Counted from the first letter of the stretch, positions 1 through 9,387 are shown. The stretch: DNA of 64,000 bases from Candidatus Avelusimicrobium pullicaecorum (GCA_944322825.1 CALUQD010000002.1:1-64000); one strand, 5' to 3'. Numbers and translations: made by a program. The notes: generated by a model from the sequence alone, not told the origin.

Positions 1-236
1 TTGGCAAAACTGTTGGACGCCTCGCGGTATTTGGCTTGAGCCATTTCGCTCATTCCGCGGCGCATATCGGTGACGGATTGCTCCAGCATAATGCGGTCCC
101 ACACGGTTTGGGAATAATCGGTTTTTACTTCGGGCTTACGGAAAGAAAAAGGAAAGAACGCATACGATTCCGGCGCGGCGCCCAGCAATAGCCCCGCGGC
201 CAAACAAACGGCAGGAAACAAGCGTTTACAGGTCAT
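1..236 (-). CDS. Exported protein, N-terminal part only
   Basis: Only the first 78 codons lie in the window; the gene runs off the left edge. The start is the ATG at 236. Residues 1-26 form a classical signal peptide (basic MTCKR, hydrophobic core, small residues ending in SYA), so the product is exported. The visible mature part is helical and charged, with AKYREASNSFAK near the edge, which resembles the first helix of a tetratricopeptide repeat; this is weak evidence. It follows the large anchored-protein gene and its terminator, so it is probably transcribed on its own. Function cannot be told from this fragment. Confidence 0.75.
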   Translation of the reverse strand, partial: MTCKRLFPAVCLAAGLLLGAAPESYAFFPFSFRKPEVKTDYSQTVWDRIMLEQSVTDMRRGMSEMAQAKYREASNSFA

Positions 237-372
237 ATGTATATGATAAATAAAAAGCGGGAAACAGCGCAAACAGGTTTACAACTTGGCAAGCGCCTTT
301 CCCGGAGCGCCGCGCGGCAGAAACAGGCGACAAACGCCTCCAAACGCCACAGCCCTGGCGGGATTTTTGCGC

Positions 373-402
373 AAAAAAATCCCCGGGAGGAAACTCCCGG
401 GG
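373..402 (-). terminator. Intrinsic terminator after the 1227-residue gene
   Basis: Read on the minus strand, CCCCGGGAG pairs with CTCCCGGGG across a TTTC loop and is followed by a run of seven T. It starts seven bases after the stop codon of the preceding gene and closes the surface-protein cluster. Confidence 0.9.
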
Positions 403-408
403 AATGTG

Positions 409-3400
409 TTACTTCGTTAAGTTAGTGTCGGTACCGCGTTGGGTGGAGCCCTTAAACTGCTGCGTACAAGCATTGGGGCCGTAGCCGTTATCGGGCTTGG
501 CTTCTTTGCCGTTTACGCAGACACCGCCTACATATTTCAACGCATTGGCAACCGGCATATTGCCAGATAACTGGCAGGAGTCAACCAAGTCACTCAATAC
601 ATTTTGGTACGCACTTGTAAACATATGGCGGTTGTAATCGTCAATCGTACCGTTATACTTTTTCTTCAATTCGTCCACATTGTACGAATCCGCCCGCTGG
701 AACCCAACTGCCTGTGCGATAGGATACAACGGATAGGATTGCGCGCTCCACGCGTTTTCCACCCAACCGCCGTTTTGCAGTCTTCTCAAATACGGGTCAC
801 GCCCACTTTGCCCGCTGCTGGTACCCGTAGCCTGCAATATCTGGCTGCTCAAATCCCCGTTTTGGAATTGGCTCCAGTTATAGCGGCCATAATGATACTT
901 GGCATCAGTCGTCGGTTTGGTAACGGTTTTTCCGCCTTCCACCGCCGTCAAGCAACCAAAGAAGCGCTTATCAATAATGGTATTTCCGCTTCCATCCTGC
1001 ACATACAAAGCAGGATAGTGCGAAGAATCCGGCCCGATGTAAGCCGCAAACGCACCTAACATATTTCTCCAAGCCCGGCTATCGCGCATTGCCGCCGGAG
1101 AGCGGTCAAACGAGTTGTGACCGATGGTTTTACCCAGCGCACACACGACGTTCAAAGGCACCTGGGCACTGGGGTTCATCGTGTAATCAATCGTCATCGC
1201 GTCCACTAACTGCGATACGGTTACATCACCCGTATGTTCAAAGCGCTTCAGAGCCGATTTCAACTCGGGCTTTTGGTTGGCCCGTTCAATCACCTGGCTC
1301 ACATACGCCTGCACATTGGCTTGGTCAAACACTTTAGCCGGCACTTTCACTTTTTGGCTGGCCGCATATCCCACGTCCAAACAATCGCTGAAAGCATTGT
1401 CCAAAGAGGTATGCCCGCCTTTGCCAAACACATCCACGCTGGGGAACTGCAATAACCCGTTGCGCTCGGAGGAATAAAGGTCGTTAATACCGCCTTTTCC
1501 GCTCATATAGTCGGCCAAATACAGCGTATCCGGTTTCGGAGCCTCTTTCTTTTGAGGTTGCGGTTCGGGTTCCTTCTTTTGCAAATCCATCGGAATCCCG
1601 AAGGGCGTCGTGCCGTCTTCGTAAACGCACACTACCTGGCTGACAGTAGAACCCGGTTTATCGGCGCCTTCGATAGATTTCACGTTGCCGTCTTTATCTC
1701 GCAAGGTGATATTGCCACGGTTGCAGCCGCCCTGCGTGATGGAACTGCCGTCTATCAACAAGTCGTTGCACTGGCGGATTTCCCACGTCACCACAACGCG
1801 GTTGTGCTTCGCTTTGAGATCTTGGATGATCGGAGCCGTAGCCACCACTTGGTAATCATTGCCTTCTTTGCCGGGCAAGTCCGTGCGTTCCGTACCGAGG
1901 TTGGTGGTTACAAACCCGGCTCCAGTCGCTTCCTGGTTCCAAGAACCTCTATATGGGCGTACATTCTGGTGCGGGATGGGATACCACTGGCCTTTCGAGG
2001 AATCCGTGGACGTCGAAATCGCAACAGGCTGGGAATTATCCTGCCCTTGCACCGTATACGAAATGAAGAACCGGCTCTTCATTGCATTATAGGCGTTCGG
2101 ACCCACCATACCGTTGGCAAAGCTCAAGTGTGCAAACGGCCAGCCGTTGACCTGTTCACCCGCGGTGCTGGAAACATTGGCGTAGTAGTCGCAGCTTACG
2201 CGCACCAACGGATACGCGCAGCGCGCACCGGTAATCCAGCCTTTGCCCTGTTTGCCGCCTTTGGTGGATTTGGACAAGTTTTCTCTCGCCCCCACCGGGA
2301 CGGCATCGCGGATAACGCCGCCTTCTCTGATGACGTTCAAGAAATCATTGTACTTAGGCAGTTGTTGGTCGCGCACAATGGACACAACCGCTTCCGCTTT
2401 ATCTTTTTCTCCTTCCTTGCTGGAAGAATCTTTGATTTTCTTGTTTTTAATAGCAACACTTTCGATAAACAACGGCACGAAATCCGTGCGTTCTTTAATG
2501 TCGGAGAGGTTGCTGTTGTATTGCGTCCCTTCTCCAATATAACCTACCACCAGCATCTTAGGCTGATGTTCCGCAGGAGTGTTATAATAGGTTTCCAACT
2601 CGTCCGTCGGCACGCCAACTACATAGTGCAGCACAGTCCAGCCGCCGCCTTTGGTGCTGGAGAAATCGGCATAATATACGCCGTTGGTTGCAAAGGTATA
2701 GCAGTCGGCCACTTCTCCAAACGCCCCTTTGTTGGCGCCAAACGCTTTGTTGAACCATCTGTCAAACGCCGCGCCCAAGCCTTCGCTCAAGCAGTCCAAA
2801 CGCTGGCCGATGGGCCCCAAGGTAACTTCGTTGGCATTACCGCCGTCCCAGGGATCTTGCACATCTTTCTGAATGCCAAAACCATAAAGTTCTCGGCAAT
2901 TCTTTTTGTTAAATGCTCTTCCTGGATGAGCTTTTTCCCAATCTTCTTTTTCCAGGCCACCACAAGTTGGAGGGTCACCGGCGCCGGCCTTAGCGCCTAA
3001 AATTTTGCCCATACTGCCGTCGTCCTGTCCGGTAACGATACAGTTGAACAAGCCGCCCAGCACATTCTGCCACAGTTTGTCTTTCCACTTAATCCAGTCC
3101 CATCTGCGGTTGAAATCCGCTTCCCATTCCATCTGGGAGCGTCTTTTCATCATATCCCACCACCAGGGTTCTTTGCCGTTGAAAGCAAACGCGCGTTCCA
3201 ATTTGCCGGCACCGCCGCCCGGAGAAAACGAGCCGCTGCCTAATCCGCCAAATTTACCGGGTTCAATGGGTTTAACCTGCGCGTCCATAAGGGCCTGCAT
3301 GGCATTGGCTTTAGACATCGCGTCTTTAGAGCGTCTGGCTTCGGCCGCCGCCCCGCTGCCGAAATACGTCCGGCTGGGTTTGCCTGCCGCCTGCAACGGC

Positions 3401-4092
3401 TGCAAGGAAACCGGCTTCGGGCTGTTGCGCGGGCCTTCGGCCGCTACTTTTTTGGCAGCGGTTTTTAATCCGCCTCCCCACATACCTACACCCAATTTAC
3501 CGCCGGAACGGCTGGTAAGCCCCGCCGAAGACAACGGATTAATTTTCGTTGCCGCACGGCGGAATGCCGCACGCGTAGCCGCGGGAGCGTTTTGCTTGTA
3601 GATATTCGTATTGTTTTCTTCGACGGTGGTATCATTGTATGACGAAGAATCGTCCATACCACTGCGATCGGTATAGATTTGAGAATCGTACGAATCTTCT
3701 TCCGGCTGGGTCGATTTGGATCCGGTGATAATCCAGCTCAGCGGGTCGCGTCCGGAGAACAAAGCCACCTGCCCATCCGGATCCCCGGTAACTGTATCAA
3801 AACCATACCGTTCGGGATCAAAGATAGACTCCTCACTGCCGGGGGTAACCATTACTTCTTCATTTACTTGGCCGCTGTACTTATACAAAAACGGCAGCAG
3901 AAGCAGCGCAATCAAGGCCGCAATGAAGAACGGCGCATCCCGCTTGGTACGCTCAAAGAGCGTCTTTTTGGGCTTGCCGTTACTCCCGATTTTGGAGGAA
4001 ATACGATTAGCGAAAGATTTAGAGGCAATAGGCTTGCTGTTCTTAATCTTATCGCTAAAGGTAAAACTTTCCTTCTTTTTTTCCTCTGGCAT
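409..4092 (-). CDS. Giant membrane-anchored, cysteine-containing surface protein (unknown family)
   Basis: I do not recognise this 1227-residue protein. The N-terminus is lysine-rich and cytoplasmic (1-53), followed by a single membrane segment at about 54-70, so some 1150 residues should lie outside the inner membrane. Residues about 75-300 are low complexity, rich in Gly, Ser, Ala and Arg, with a LGSGSFSPGGGAG stretch near the end. A tryptophan-rich amphipathic segment follows at about 309-349. The rest looks globular and carries around 16 cysteines, consistent with disulfides. The start is supported by AGGAGG six bases upstream. It has its own promoter and about 170 bases of leader, and lies directly downstream of four similarly built anchored proteins. 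A role in the pilus or cell surface is inferred from context only. Confidence 0.9.
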   Translation of the reverse strand: MPEEKKKESFTFSDKIKNSKPIASKSFANRISSKIGSNGKPKKTLFERTKRDAPFFIAALIALLLLPFLYKYSGQVNEEVMVTPGSEESIFDPERYGFDTVTGDPDGQVALFSGRDPLSWIITGSKSTQPEEDSYDSQIYTDRSGMDDSSSYNDTTVEENNTNIYKQNAPAATRAAFRRAATKINPLSSAGLTSRSGGKLGVGMWGGGLKTAAKKVAAEGPRNSPKPVSLQPLQAAGKPSRTYFGSGAAAEARRSKDAMSKANAMQALMDAQVKPIEPGKFGGLGSGSFSPGGGAGKLERAFAFNGKEPWWWDMMKRRSQMEWEADFNRRWDWIKWKDKLWQNVLGGLFNCIVTGQDDGSMGKILGAKAGAGDPPTCGGLEKEDWEKAHPGRAFNKKNCRELYGFGIQKDVQDPWDGGNANEVTLGPIGQRLDCLSEGLGAAFDRWFNKAFGANKGAFGEVADCYTFATNGVYYADFSSTKGGGWTVLHYVVGVPTDELETYYNTPAEHQPKMLVVGYIGEGTQYNSNLSDIKERTDFVPLFIESVAIKNKKIKDSSSKEGEKDKAEAVVSIVRDQQLPKYNDFLNVIREGGVIRDAVPVGARENLSKSTKGGKQGKGWITGARCAYPLVRVSCDYYANVSSTAGEQVNGWPFAHLSFANGMVGPNAYNAMKSRFFISYTVQGQDNSQPVAISTSTDSSKGQWYPIPHQNVRPYRGSWNQEATGAGFVTTNLGTERTDLPGKEGNDYQVVATAPIIQDLKAKHNRVVVTWEIRQCNDLLIDGSSITQGGCNRGNITLRDKDGNVKSIEGADKPGSTVSQVVCVYEDGTTPFGIPMDLQKKEPEPQPQKKEAPKPDTLYLADYMSGKGGINDLYSSERNGLLQFPSVDVFGKGGHTSLDNAFSDCLDVGYAASQKVKVPAKVFDQANVQAYVSQVIERANQKPELKSALKRFEHTGDVTVSQLVDAMTIDYTMNPSAQVPLNVVCALGKTIGHNSFDRSPAAMRDSRAWRNMLGAFAAYIGPDSSHYPALYVQDGSGNTIIDKRFFGCLTAVEGGKTVTKPTTDAKYHYGRYNWSQFQNGDLSSQILQATGTSSGQSGRDPYLRRLQNGGWVENAWSAQSYPLYPIAQAVGFQRADSYNVDELKKKYNGTIDDYNRHMFTSAYQNVLSDLVDSCQLSGNMPVANALKYVGGVCVNGKEAKPDNGYGPNACTQQFKGSTQRGTDTNLTK

Positions 4093-4267
4093 AAATGCCT
4101 CCTATTAAAATAAAACTGCCTGTTAGGGCTTTTTTAGGCCCCGGAGAGATTTTTCCTTGCCGTCAGAAACATCCCCCCGTCATACATTTTCATAATAAAG
4201 AAATTCGTTGTTCGGAGATGGTCCCCCACTCCGTAACAACTTTCTCTATACATACTTCCTTACTTCT

Positions 4268-4295
4268 ATTATACAATTAAATCGGCGTTTTTCAA
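4268..4295 (-). promoter_or_regulatory. Sigma70-type promoter for the 1227-residue gene, with long leader
   Basis: On the minus strand TTGAAA (4295-4290) is 16 bases from TATAAT (4273-4268). Transcription would start near 4261 and leave about 170 untranslated bases (4093-4261) before the start codon. That leader holds a short GGGC/GCCC hairpin around 4125-4145 but no riboswitch class that I recognise. Confidence 0.75.
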
Positions 4296-4303
4296 GGGGC
4301 TTT

Positions 4304-5977
4304 TTAGTACCACTCCGTTGCGCCCCAATCCGTTTCCGGGAAGAAGTCCCCCGCGTTCGGATCCATTGGGTTATTCCCTACTCCGATATTAAAGGTGCCG
4401 CCGACAAGCCTGGAAATACCCGTTTCGGAACAGCCCCCGCCGTAACAGTCGCCTTCGTTATAATCCGCCGCTTTTTTAATGGCAGCCAAACAATCCTGCT
4501 GCGCCTGCGGGTCCGTCAAAGAAGCGCATTTTTGTTTTTCTTCGGTACAATAGTTGGCATATTGGTCGTAACGGCCTTGCAAATTATTGGTGGTGCACGT
4601 GCCTTCCCGCCCTGCTTTTACCGCCACCCCGCAAGAATTTTTTAAATCCGCATAAGCCCGTTTTACCTGCTCGCATTGGTTGCGCAAAACAGCCAGCCGG
4701 TTTGGAAAATCGCCGTTTACGTCGTCGCACGTCCGAGGGAAAGAACCCGACAGGCTGCTAATCCCGCTTTTGGCCGCTTCCAACTGGTTGACCAAGTTTT
4801 CGCCGGAGGTATTTAAAGCGTTGTTGCATTCTTCTTCTTTTTTCAAGCGCAGTTTAATGTTATCCAAATCCCCCACCACGGCATCAGACGTCAGCCCAAT
4901 GCCCGAGGACATAGACGAATCGAACACCTTACGCGGGATTTCCGCCCCGTTAAAGCCAGCCCCCGCCAGGGTTTTTTTAAGCATAATATCCGACACGCGG
5001 GTAGCCGTACGGCTGGTCAGCCAAGCATAATACATATCCCGCTGGGCTTTATAGCGGCCGGCATCGTCCAACAAAGAAAGCGGCGTCATTCCTCCCTGGG
5101 CGTTCAATTCTTTTACAATGCTTTGTAAATCCGTATCGGTTAAAAAGGCTTTGTCCATCATTTGGCCGAACCAGTCTGTGGGAGAAGCCCCGGAAATATG
5201 CGGATTGGCGATTTTTTTAAGGGAATCTACCGAATTGTACCCGTCCTTCGGGTTGCGCGGCAACGCGCCGGATGATTCCGTTCCAAAAAAAACTTCCGAA
5301 GGCATCGCCTCGTTGGCCTGCGTTTTAGCACTGTTGCCCGTGATACGCGCCGCCGGAGACATATCCCCTTCCTGCGTATCCACCGTATAATACGCCCCGG
5401 CCAAAGCGTCCGCGCGTTTGCCTTGCTTGAGCAAAAACGCATTGACGGCTCGCAAATTGAATAAGCTGGAATCTTTGTCTTTTTCCAACCGCTGATGCGC
5501 CGATATGATGCCGCCGTCCTTGCCAAACACGCCGGTTTCTTCGGGGTCGTCCAATTCGCCGTTCATTAATTGGGAATGCTCGTTCCAGGTAAGCAAAGCC
5601 TTTAAAAAGGAAATGGATTGGGTTTCATCGGGGGAATATCCCATCGCCCACGCCAAATTGCGCAAAAGCGGGATTTTGCCCACCGGCACTACGCCGGTGA
5701 TAATACCCAGCAAAAAAAGCAACAATACCGCCGCCCATACTTTTTTAGAACGCATCCAGCGTTTGTCTGTATCCGGCGCGAGGTTCTTTTCCGGCGGCTG
5801 GGCGGACGGAGCAGGACGCGGCTGTTTTTCCGCCGTCCGCGCGGGAACTTGCTGCGAGCGCGGCGGTTGCTGCGGCGTTTTTTCCTGCGGCTGCGGAGCG
5901 GACGCCCGCGGTTTCTGTTGCTCCTGCGGCGGCCGCTGGTTGCCGTCCTGTGTTTTTTTGGATTCGTTCATATTCAT
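4304..5977 (-). CDS. Membrane-anchored protein with Pro/Gln-rich cytoplasmic tail (unknown family)
   Basis: A 557-residue protein of no family known to me. The first 75 or so residues are Pro, Gln and Arg rich and likely disordered in the cytoplasm; one membrane segment lies at about 80-100; the remainder should be extracytoplasmic. The C-terminal 180 residues contain about a dozen cysteines with spacings such as CYGGGC, pointing to a disulfide-stabilised domain. ATG at 5977 is taken as start; GTG at 5980 is in frame and also possible, and there is no strong ribosome binding site because a 28-base palindrome sits directly upstream. The stop lies just before the promoter of the next gene, so it is the last gene of the block begun at 10902. 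Confidence 0.88.
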   Translation of the reverse strand: MNMNESKKTQDGNQRPPQEQQKPRASAPQPQEKTPQQPPRSQQVPARTAEKQPRPAPSAQPPEKNLAPDTDKRWMRSKKVWAAVLLLFLLGIITGVVPVGKIPLLRNLAWAMGYSPDETQSISFLKALLTWNEHSQLMNGELDDPEETGVFGKDGGIISAHQRLEKDKDSSLFNLRAVNAFLLKQGKRADALAGAYYTVDTQEGDMSPAARITGNSAKTQANEAMPSEVFFGTESSGALPRNPKDGYNSVDSLKKIANPHISGASPTDWFGQMMDKAFLTDTDLQSIVKELNAQGGMTPLSLLDDAGRYKAQRDMYYAWLTSRTATRVSDIMLKKTLAGAGFNGAEIPRKVFDSSMSSGIGLTSDAVVGDLDNIKLRLKKEEECNNALNTSGENLVNQLEAAKSGISSLSGSFPRTCDDVNGDFPNRLAVLRNQCEQVKRAYADLKNSCGVAVKAGREGTCTTNNLQGRYDQYANYCTEEKQKCASLTDPQAQQDCLAAIKKAADYNEGDCYGGGCSETGISRLVGGTFNIGVGNNPMDPNAGDFFPETDWGATEWY

Positions 5978-5983
5978 CACGCA

Positions 5984-6011
5984 GGCAGGGAACGCCTAGG
6001 CGTTCCCTGCC
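5984..6011. repeat. Perfect 28-base palindrome between two surface-protein genes
   Basis: The half site GGCAGGGAACGCCT is followed immediately by its exact reverse complement. It fills nearly the whole gap between the stop of the 490-residue gene and the start of the 557-residue gene. It has no T tract on the minus strand, so it is not a typical terminator; in RNA it would form a strong hairpin just upstream of the start codon. Confidence 0.85.
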
Positions 6012-6018
6012 CTAAAAA

Positions 6019-7491
6019 CTATTTATTCAGTTCTTCTTTAACAGCGGACGCAGCCATATCGGTTCCTTTTTGCAAAGCCACGCCGCCAATGGTTTTAGCA
6101 GCTTTCTTTATCACTTGTCTAAATTTGTCTTCAGCAGCCGCTTTGCCGCGGTTTTTAGCCGCTGCAATGCCGGTCAATGTCATTGCGCCAATAGCACCTG
6201 CACCTAAGATGTACGACATCATAGGCATCATCATTCCGTTGTATTTGGCGTTATAGTCAATACCAAAGCCAATGACAGTAGCGGCATAAGCCATTACCAT
6301 GCCCAAGATGGTCCAGCCCCAAAACACCATCGACAAACCAAACAGGCCTGCCTTGCTCCCTTTGGAAATCAAGCTATACGCAATCGGCATTGCCGCCACG
6401 GCCGCCGCCACGAGCGCCAAAACCATCCACATCAAGCGTTTGCGGGCTTTTTCCTGCTTCTCGGCAAAATCATCTTCTTGGTCCGCCCAATCGTCAATTG
6501 CGCGCAGTTTAGCCGCACGGGCGGGTTCAAAATCGGACGACGCTCCGCCGTTATCCGCCACCACACCGCCTTCCACCGCCATACCGCCGGAATTGCGGGT
6601 GCTGGCTAAGAAAGCACGGGAACCTTCGTTGGCGGCGCGGGTACGGTTGCCGGCCGCATCGGCCGAACGTTTGGCAATATCGCGCAAATCGTTTTTCTCG
6701 CGGAACGAACGGGGCCCCCTTGATGTAGTAGCATACCGTCCGCCGGCCATAAAGGTGGAATTGCCCGCGCCAAAGGCTTGTCCGCCCGCCATAGCGGAAA
6801 CCGCGTTGGAACCGCTGGGCATCGCGCCGGAAAAGTGATAGCCTTCCCCGCTTCCCGCCGCACCGCTGGCGCCGCCGGAGGCAGACGCACTGCGCGTACC
6901 GGAGCCGGACGAAGCAATCGGGCCGGACGCAGCATTAAACGCCGAACCGGACGCCCGCGCCATCGAGGCAGACCCCAACGCCGGGGGCTGCGTAGCCCCG
7001 CCTTGGGCCGCCGCGGCCGCCACACGCCCGCCATTTACAGACGGCAAAGAACTAGCCGCGCGGGGAGCTCCCGCCGGGCCCTGCATAACCGTTTCGTTGG
7101 CGCCCATTCCCAAACCTTCGGTCTGGGCCGACCCCGCGGCCGCGCCGGGGTTCCAATTGGCGATTTGGTTTTCGGTCTGGTCCACCAACTGGCTGGAAAA
7201 ACCGTTTTGCGCCTCCAGGGCCGCGCGTTCTTCGGGCGTGGCCACCTGGTTTAAAGAATCTTTGACGTTAATAGACGTCAGCAATCCGTCTTTTTGCTGG
7301 AGCCCTTCCTGCACGGAAGAACGGGTAATCCCCGACAAGGTGCGGATAGGCGCCTCTTTGCTGGCGTAGGTACTGTCCGTTTCATACGCGCCGTATACGG
7401 CCAGCATCCCCACCCCGGCAATCGCCGCCAGCTGGGGTACGCCCATCACAATTTTCCCTGACGCATTTTTTAATAATTCCAATATCTTCAT
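6019..7491 (-). CDS. Gly/Ala/Ser-rich membrane protein, paralogue of the 524-residue neighbour
   Basis: A 490-residue protein of unknown family. One membrane segment near the N-terminus (about 13-35), then about 230 residues of Gly, Ala, Ser and Asn rich low complexity, then a charged motif KRSADAAGNRTRAANEG, and three membrane segments at about 350-440. The same order and the same motif occur in the gene at 7790-9364, so the two are paralogues. AGGAG lies eight bases before the ATG, over the stop codon of the 90-residue gene, suggesting coupled translation. The layout resembles neither TadB/C nor any transporter I know. It could be a structural or scaffold component of an envelope complex; that is inference from context. 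Confidence 0.9.
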   Translation of the reverse strand: MKILELLKNASGKIVMGVPQLAAIAGVGMLAVYGAYETDSTYASKEAPIRTLSGITRSSVQEGLQQKDGLLTSINVKDSLNQVATPEERAALEAQNGFSSQLVDQTENQIANWNPGAAAGSAQTEGLGMGANETVMQGPAGAPRAASSLPSVNGGRVAAAAAQGGATQPPALGSASMARASGSAFNAASGPIASSGSGTRSASASGGASGAAGSGEGYHFSGAMPSGSNAVSAMAGGQAFGAGNSTFMAGGRYATTSRGPRSFREKNDLRDIAKRSADAAGNRTRAANEGSRAFLASTRNSGGMAVEGGVVADNGGASSDFEPARAAKLRAIDDWADQEDDFAEKQEKARKRLMWMVLALVAAAVAAMPIAYSLISKGSKAGLFGLSMVFWGWTILGMVMAYAATVIGFGIDYNAKYNGMMMPMMSYILGAGAIGAMTLTGIAAAKNRGKAAAEDKFRQVIKKAAKTIGGVALQKGTDMAASAVKEELNK

Positions 7492-7501
7492 ACGTTATCT
7501 C

Positions 7502-7774
7502 CTACCGCCCCAGTGTATCCACCACATTTTGCACTCCGGGCTGAGCGGTTTGGTTCCCCATCGCGGCCCGCCGGTACATTGCTTCCCGGCGCTGCATTTC
7601 TTCTTTGCGCTGGTTTTCCAGCTGCAGTTCGGTCAGCCGCTCTTGCAGGCGGTTTCCTTCCTGGAACAGCACCAATCCCCAAGTAAGCCACAATAACACC
7701 AAGAAAATGGCTATTATGCGGTAAATGCAATTTTTTTTGCTCCAAGGCTCAATAATCAAATTACCAATTTGCAT
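7502..7774 (-). CDS. Small single-pass membrane protein with coiled coil
   Basis: Ninety residues: a short N-terminal stretch, one strong hydrophobic segment (about 18-37), then a Glu, Gln and Arg rich helix (about 40-70) that looks like a short coiled coil, and a polar tail. AGAGGGGG upstream of the ATG at 7774 supports the start. It lies between the two paralogous 490- and 524-residue genes with gaps of about 10-15 bases, so it is co-transcribed and may act as a small assembly partner of them. No family is recognised. The overlapping alternative frame (7488-7745) is discarded because it lacks a ribosome binding site and has shadow-like composition. Confidence 0.8.
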   Translation of the reverse strand: MQIGNLIIEPWSKKNCIYRIIAIFLVLLWLTWGLVLFQEGNRLQERLTELQLENQRKEEMQRREAMYRRAAMGNQTAQPGVQNVVDTLGR

Positions 7775-7789
7775 ACCGGGCCCCCTCTA

Positions 7790-9364
7790 TCAGGTTAAAG
7801 AATTTTTGGTTACGTCCTGCATAATATCCATCGTATCGGCTCCGTCCATACCGGCCTGGCCGATAGCGCCCGCCGTCGGGGCGGCAGTAGAGCCTTCCTT
7901 GGCAATTAAGCCCAACTTTTGGCCCACTTTCGTATACAGTTGTTTAAAAGCTTTAGCCCATACAAACGAAGCCCACACCCCGCCGGTTAAGATAGGCGTA
8001 ATAATCATAATGGCCGTACTCATTCCGGACCCGCCCCAACGGTTGGCAAAATTGGCCGCTTTCACAAAGCCGACCACACAAACCGCCGTGGCCGCCGCCG
8101 CCAAGGCAAGTGCAATAAATAACCCGACAGGAACGCCCAAAATATTGATATTTTTGACCAACGGAATAGCAATCATCGCGGCCAAAGCCACGGCCGTAGC
8201 GGACCACATCCATTTAATCATTGCGTTGCGGTCTTCTTGGCGTTGGATCGCGTCCATATTCGAGTCGGTTGACCAGCCTTGGATCGCGCGCAGCTGGGAA
8301 TCGTATTCTCCGTTAAAATCCGCCGAGCTTTGGCCCTGGCCGGTAGTGACGTTGGCTCCGCTGACCCGCAAGCCGCCGGAAATTTTCGTACTGGCCAAGA
8401 AAGCGCGGGCGCCTTCGTTGGCGGCACGGTTGCGGTTGCCGGCCGCGTCCGCCGAGCGTTTGCGGATAAATTCCAAATCTTTCCCTTCTCGAGCGTTGCG
8501 AAAACCGGCAGCGGTGGCATCCCAATCGGGGTCTAAACCTTGACTGACGCCAAAATTCGCCTGCGCACGCAAGCGCTGGCCTTCCTGCCCGGAAGCCGCC
8601 AGCTGTTCTTGGAATTGCTGCATCACCCGGGCCGCTTGCTCGGGCGTACCGGCGGAAGCGGCGCTCCCGCCGCCTTTTTGGCTGTCCTGCACCACAAAAG
8701 AAGAATTAAAAGCCGTACCGCCACCGCCGCTTAACCCGCGGGTAGCGGCCGAGGAACCCCAATCACGCGAGGCGCTGGCCAAGGCCGGAGCGGCGCCGGC
8801 TGGCTGTCCGCCGGCCGCGGCAGTTCCGTTCTGCCCCTGCCCTGAGCCTTGAGCCTGGGCTTGCGCGCGGGTAATGGCATCCGTCACGCCCGCAATGCTT
8901 TGCTGGGCAAACGCCATCGGATTATTTTTCAAAATTTCTTCATTGGCGAAGTTGCCGCCCATTCCCAACCCTTCGCTTCCGCCCATTTGATAGGCGCCCG
9001 CCAACGCCGGGCTGGAAGGAACGTCATCCACGGGGATGGTGAAAGATTCCGCCGCTTCCTCGGCTTGTTTTTGGGCCAAAGCCTGTTTTTCGGTCATTTC
9101 AATGGCTTTGGAAGGAGTAGCCATAAATGCGGATTGCAACTCACCGTTTTCGTCATAATTTCTCCCGGTTGCACCCGCCACATAAACGACCTCGCCCCGG
9201 TTGCTTTGCCCGCCCAGGTTAAAGGCCGTATTGTCGGTTGGAGTATCTAAAAATTGCCACGCGGCAACACCTGCCACGCCGACTACGGCCGAAAGCCCCA
9301 CCGCCTGCGCGGCAGAGAGAGCGATTTTTCCGCCCCGATCCGTCAGCCATTTAAAGATGTTCAT
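7790..9364 (-). CDS. Gly/Ala/Ser-rich membrane protein, paralogue of the 490-residue neighbour
   Basis: 524 residues, unknown family. It starts with MNIFKWLTDRGGK and one hydrophobic segment (about 15-38), continues with a Gln, Gly and Ala rich linker, the charged motif KRSADAAGNRNRAANEG followed by RAFLAST, and ends with three membrane segments (about 385-490) and a short polar tail. Length, order of parts and motif match the 490-residue protein, so a duplication is clear. AGGAGG precedes the ATG by six bases. It is the second gene after the promoter at 11024. Export of the linker region across the inner membrane is predicted from the topology; the function is unknown. Confidence 0.9.
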   Translation of the reverse strand: MNIFKWLTDRGGKIALSAAQAVGLSAVVGVAGVAAWQFLDTPTDNTAFNLGGQSNRGEVVYVAGATGRNYDENGELQSAFMATPSKAIEMTEKQALAQKQAEEAAESFTIPVDDVPSSPALAGAYQMGGSEGLGMGGNFANEEILKNNPMAFAQQSIAGVTDAITRAQAQAQGSGQGQNGTAAAGGQPAGAAPALASASRDWGSSAATRGLSGGGGTAFNSSFVVQDSQKGGGSAASAGTPEQAARVMQQFQEQLAASGQEGQRLRAQANFGVSQGLDPDWDATAAGFRNAREGKDLEFIRKRSADAAGNRNRAANEGARAFLASTKISGGLRVSGANVTTGQGQSSADFNGEYDSQLRAIQGWSTDSNMDAIQRQEDRNAMIKWMWSATAVALAAMIAIPLVKNINILGVPVGLFIALALAAAATAVCVVGFVKAANFANRWGGSGMSTAIMIITPILTGGVWASFVWAKAFKQLYTKVGQKLGLIAKEGSTAAPTAGAIGQAGMDGADTMDIMQDVTKNSLT

Positions 9365-9387
9365 AAATTCCTCCTAATGCTTCAAAT

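Noticed and set aside
1552-3000. Plus-strand open frame of 482 codons opposite the 1227-residue gene
   Set aside because: It has no ribosome binding site, a His/Arg/Phe-rich shadow composition and lies wholly inside a well-supported gene.
4093-4262. Cyclic di-GMP riboswitch in the long leader
   Set aside because: The conserved GEMM-type core sequences are not visible; only a weak short hairpin is seen.
7488-7745. Alternative frame of 85 codons over the small coiled-coil protein
   Set aside because: The frame at 7502-7774 has a good ribosome binding site and a sensible membrane protein; this one has neither.
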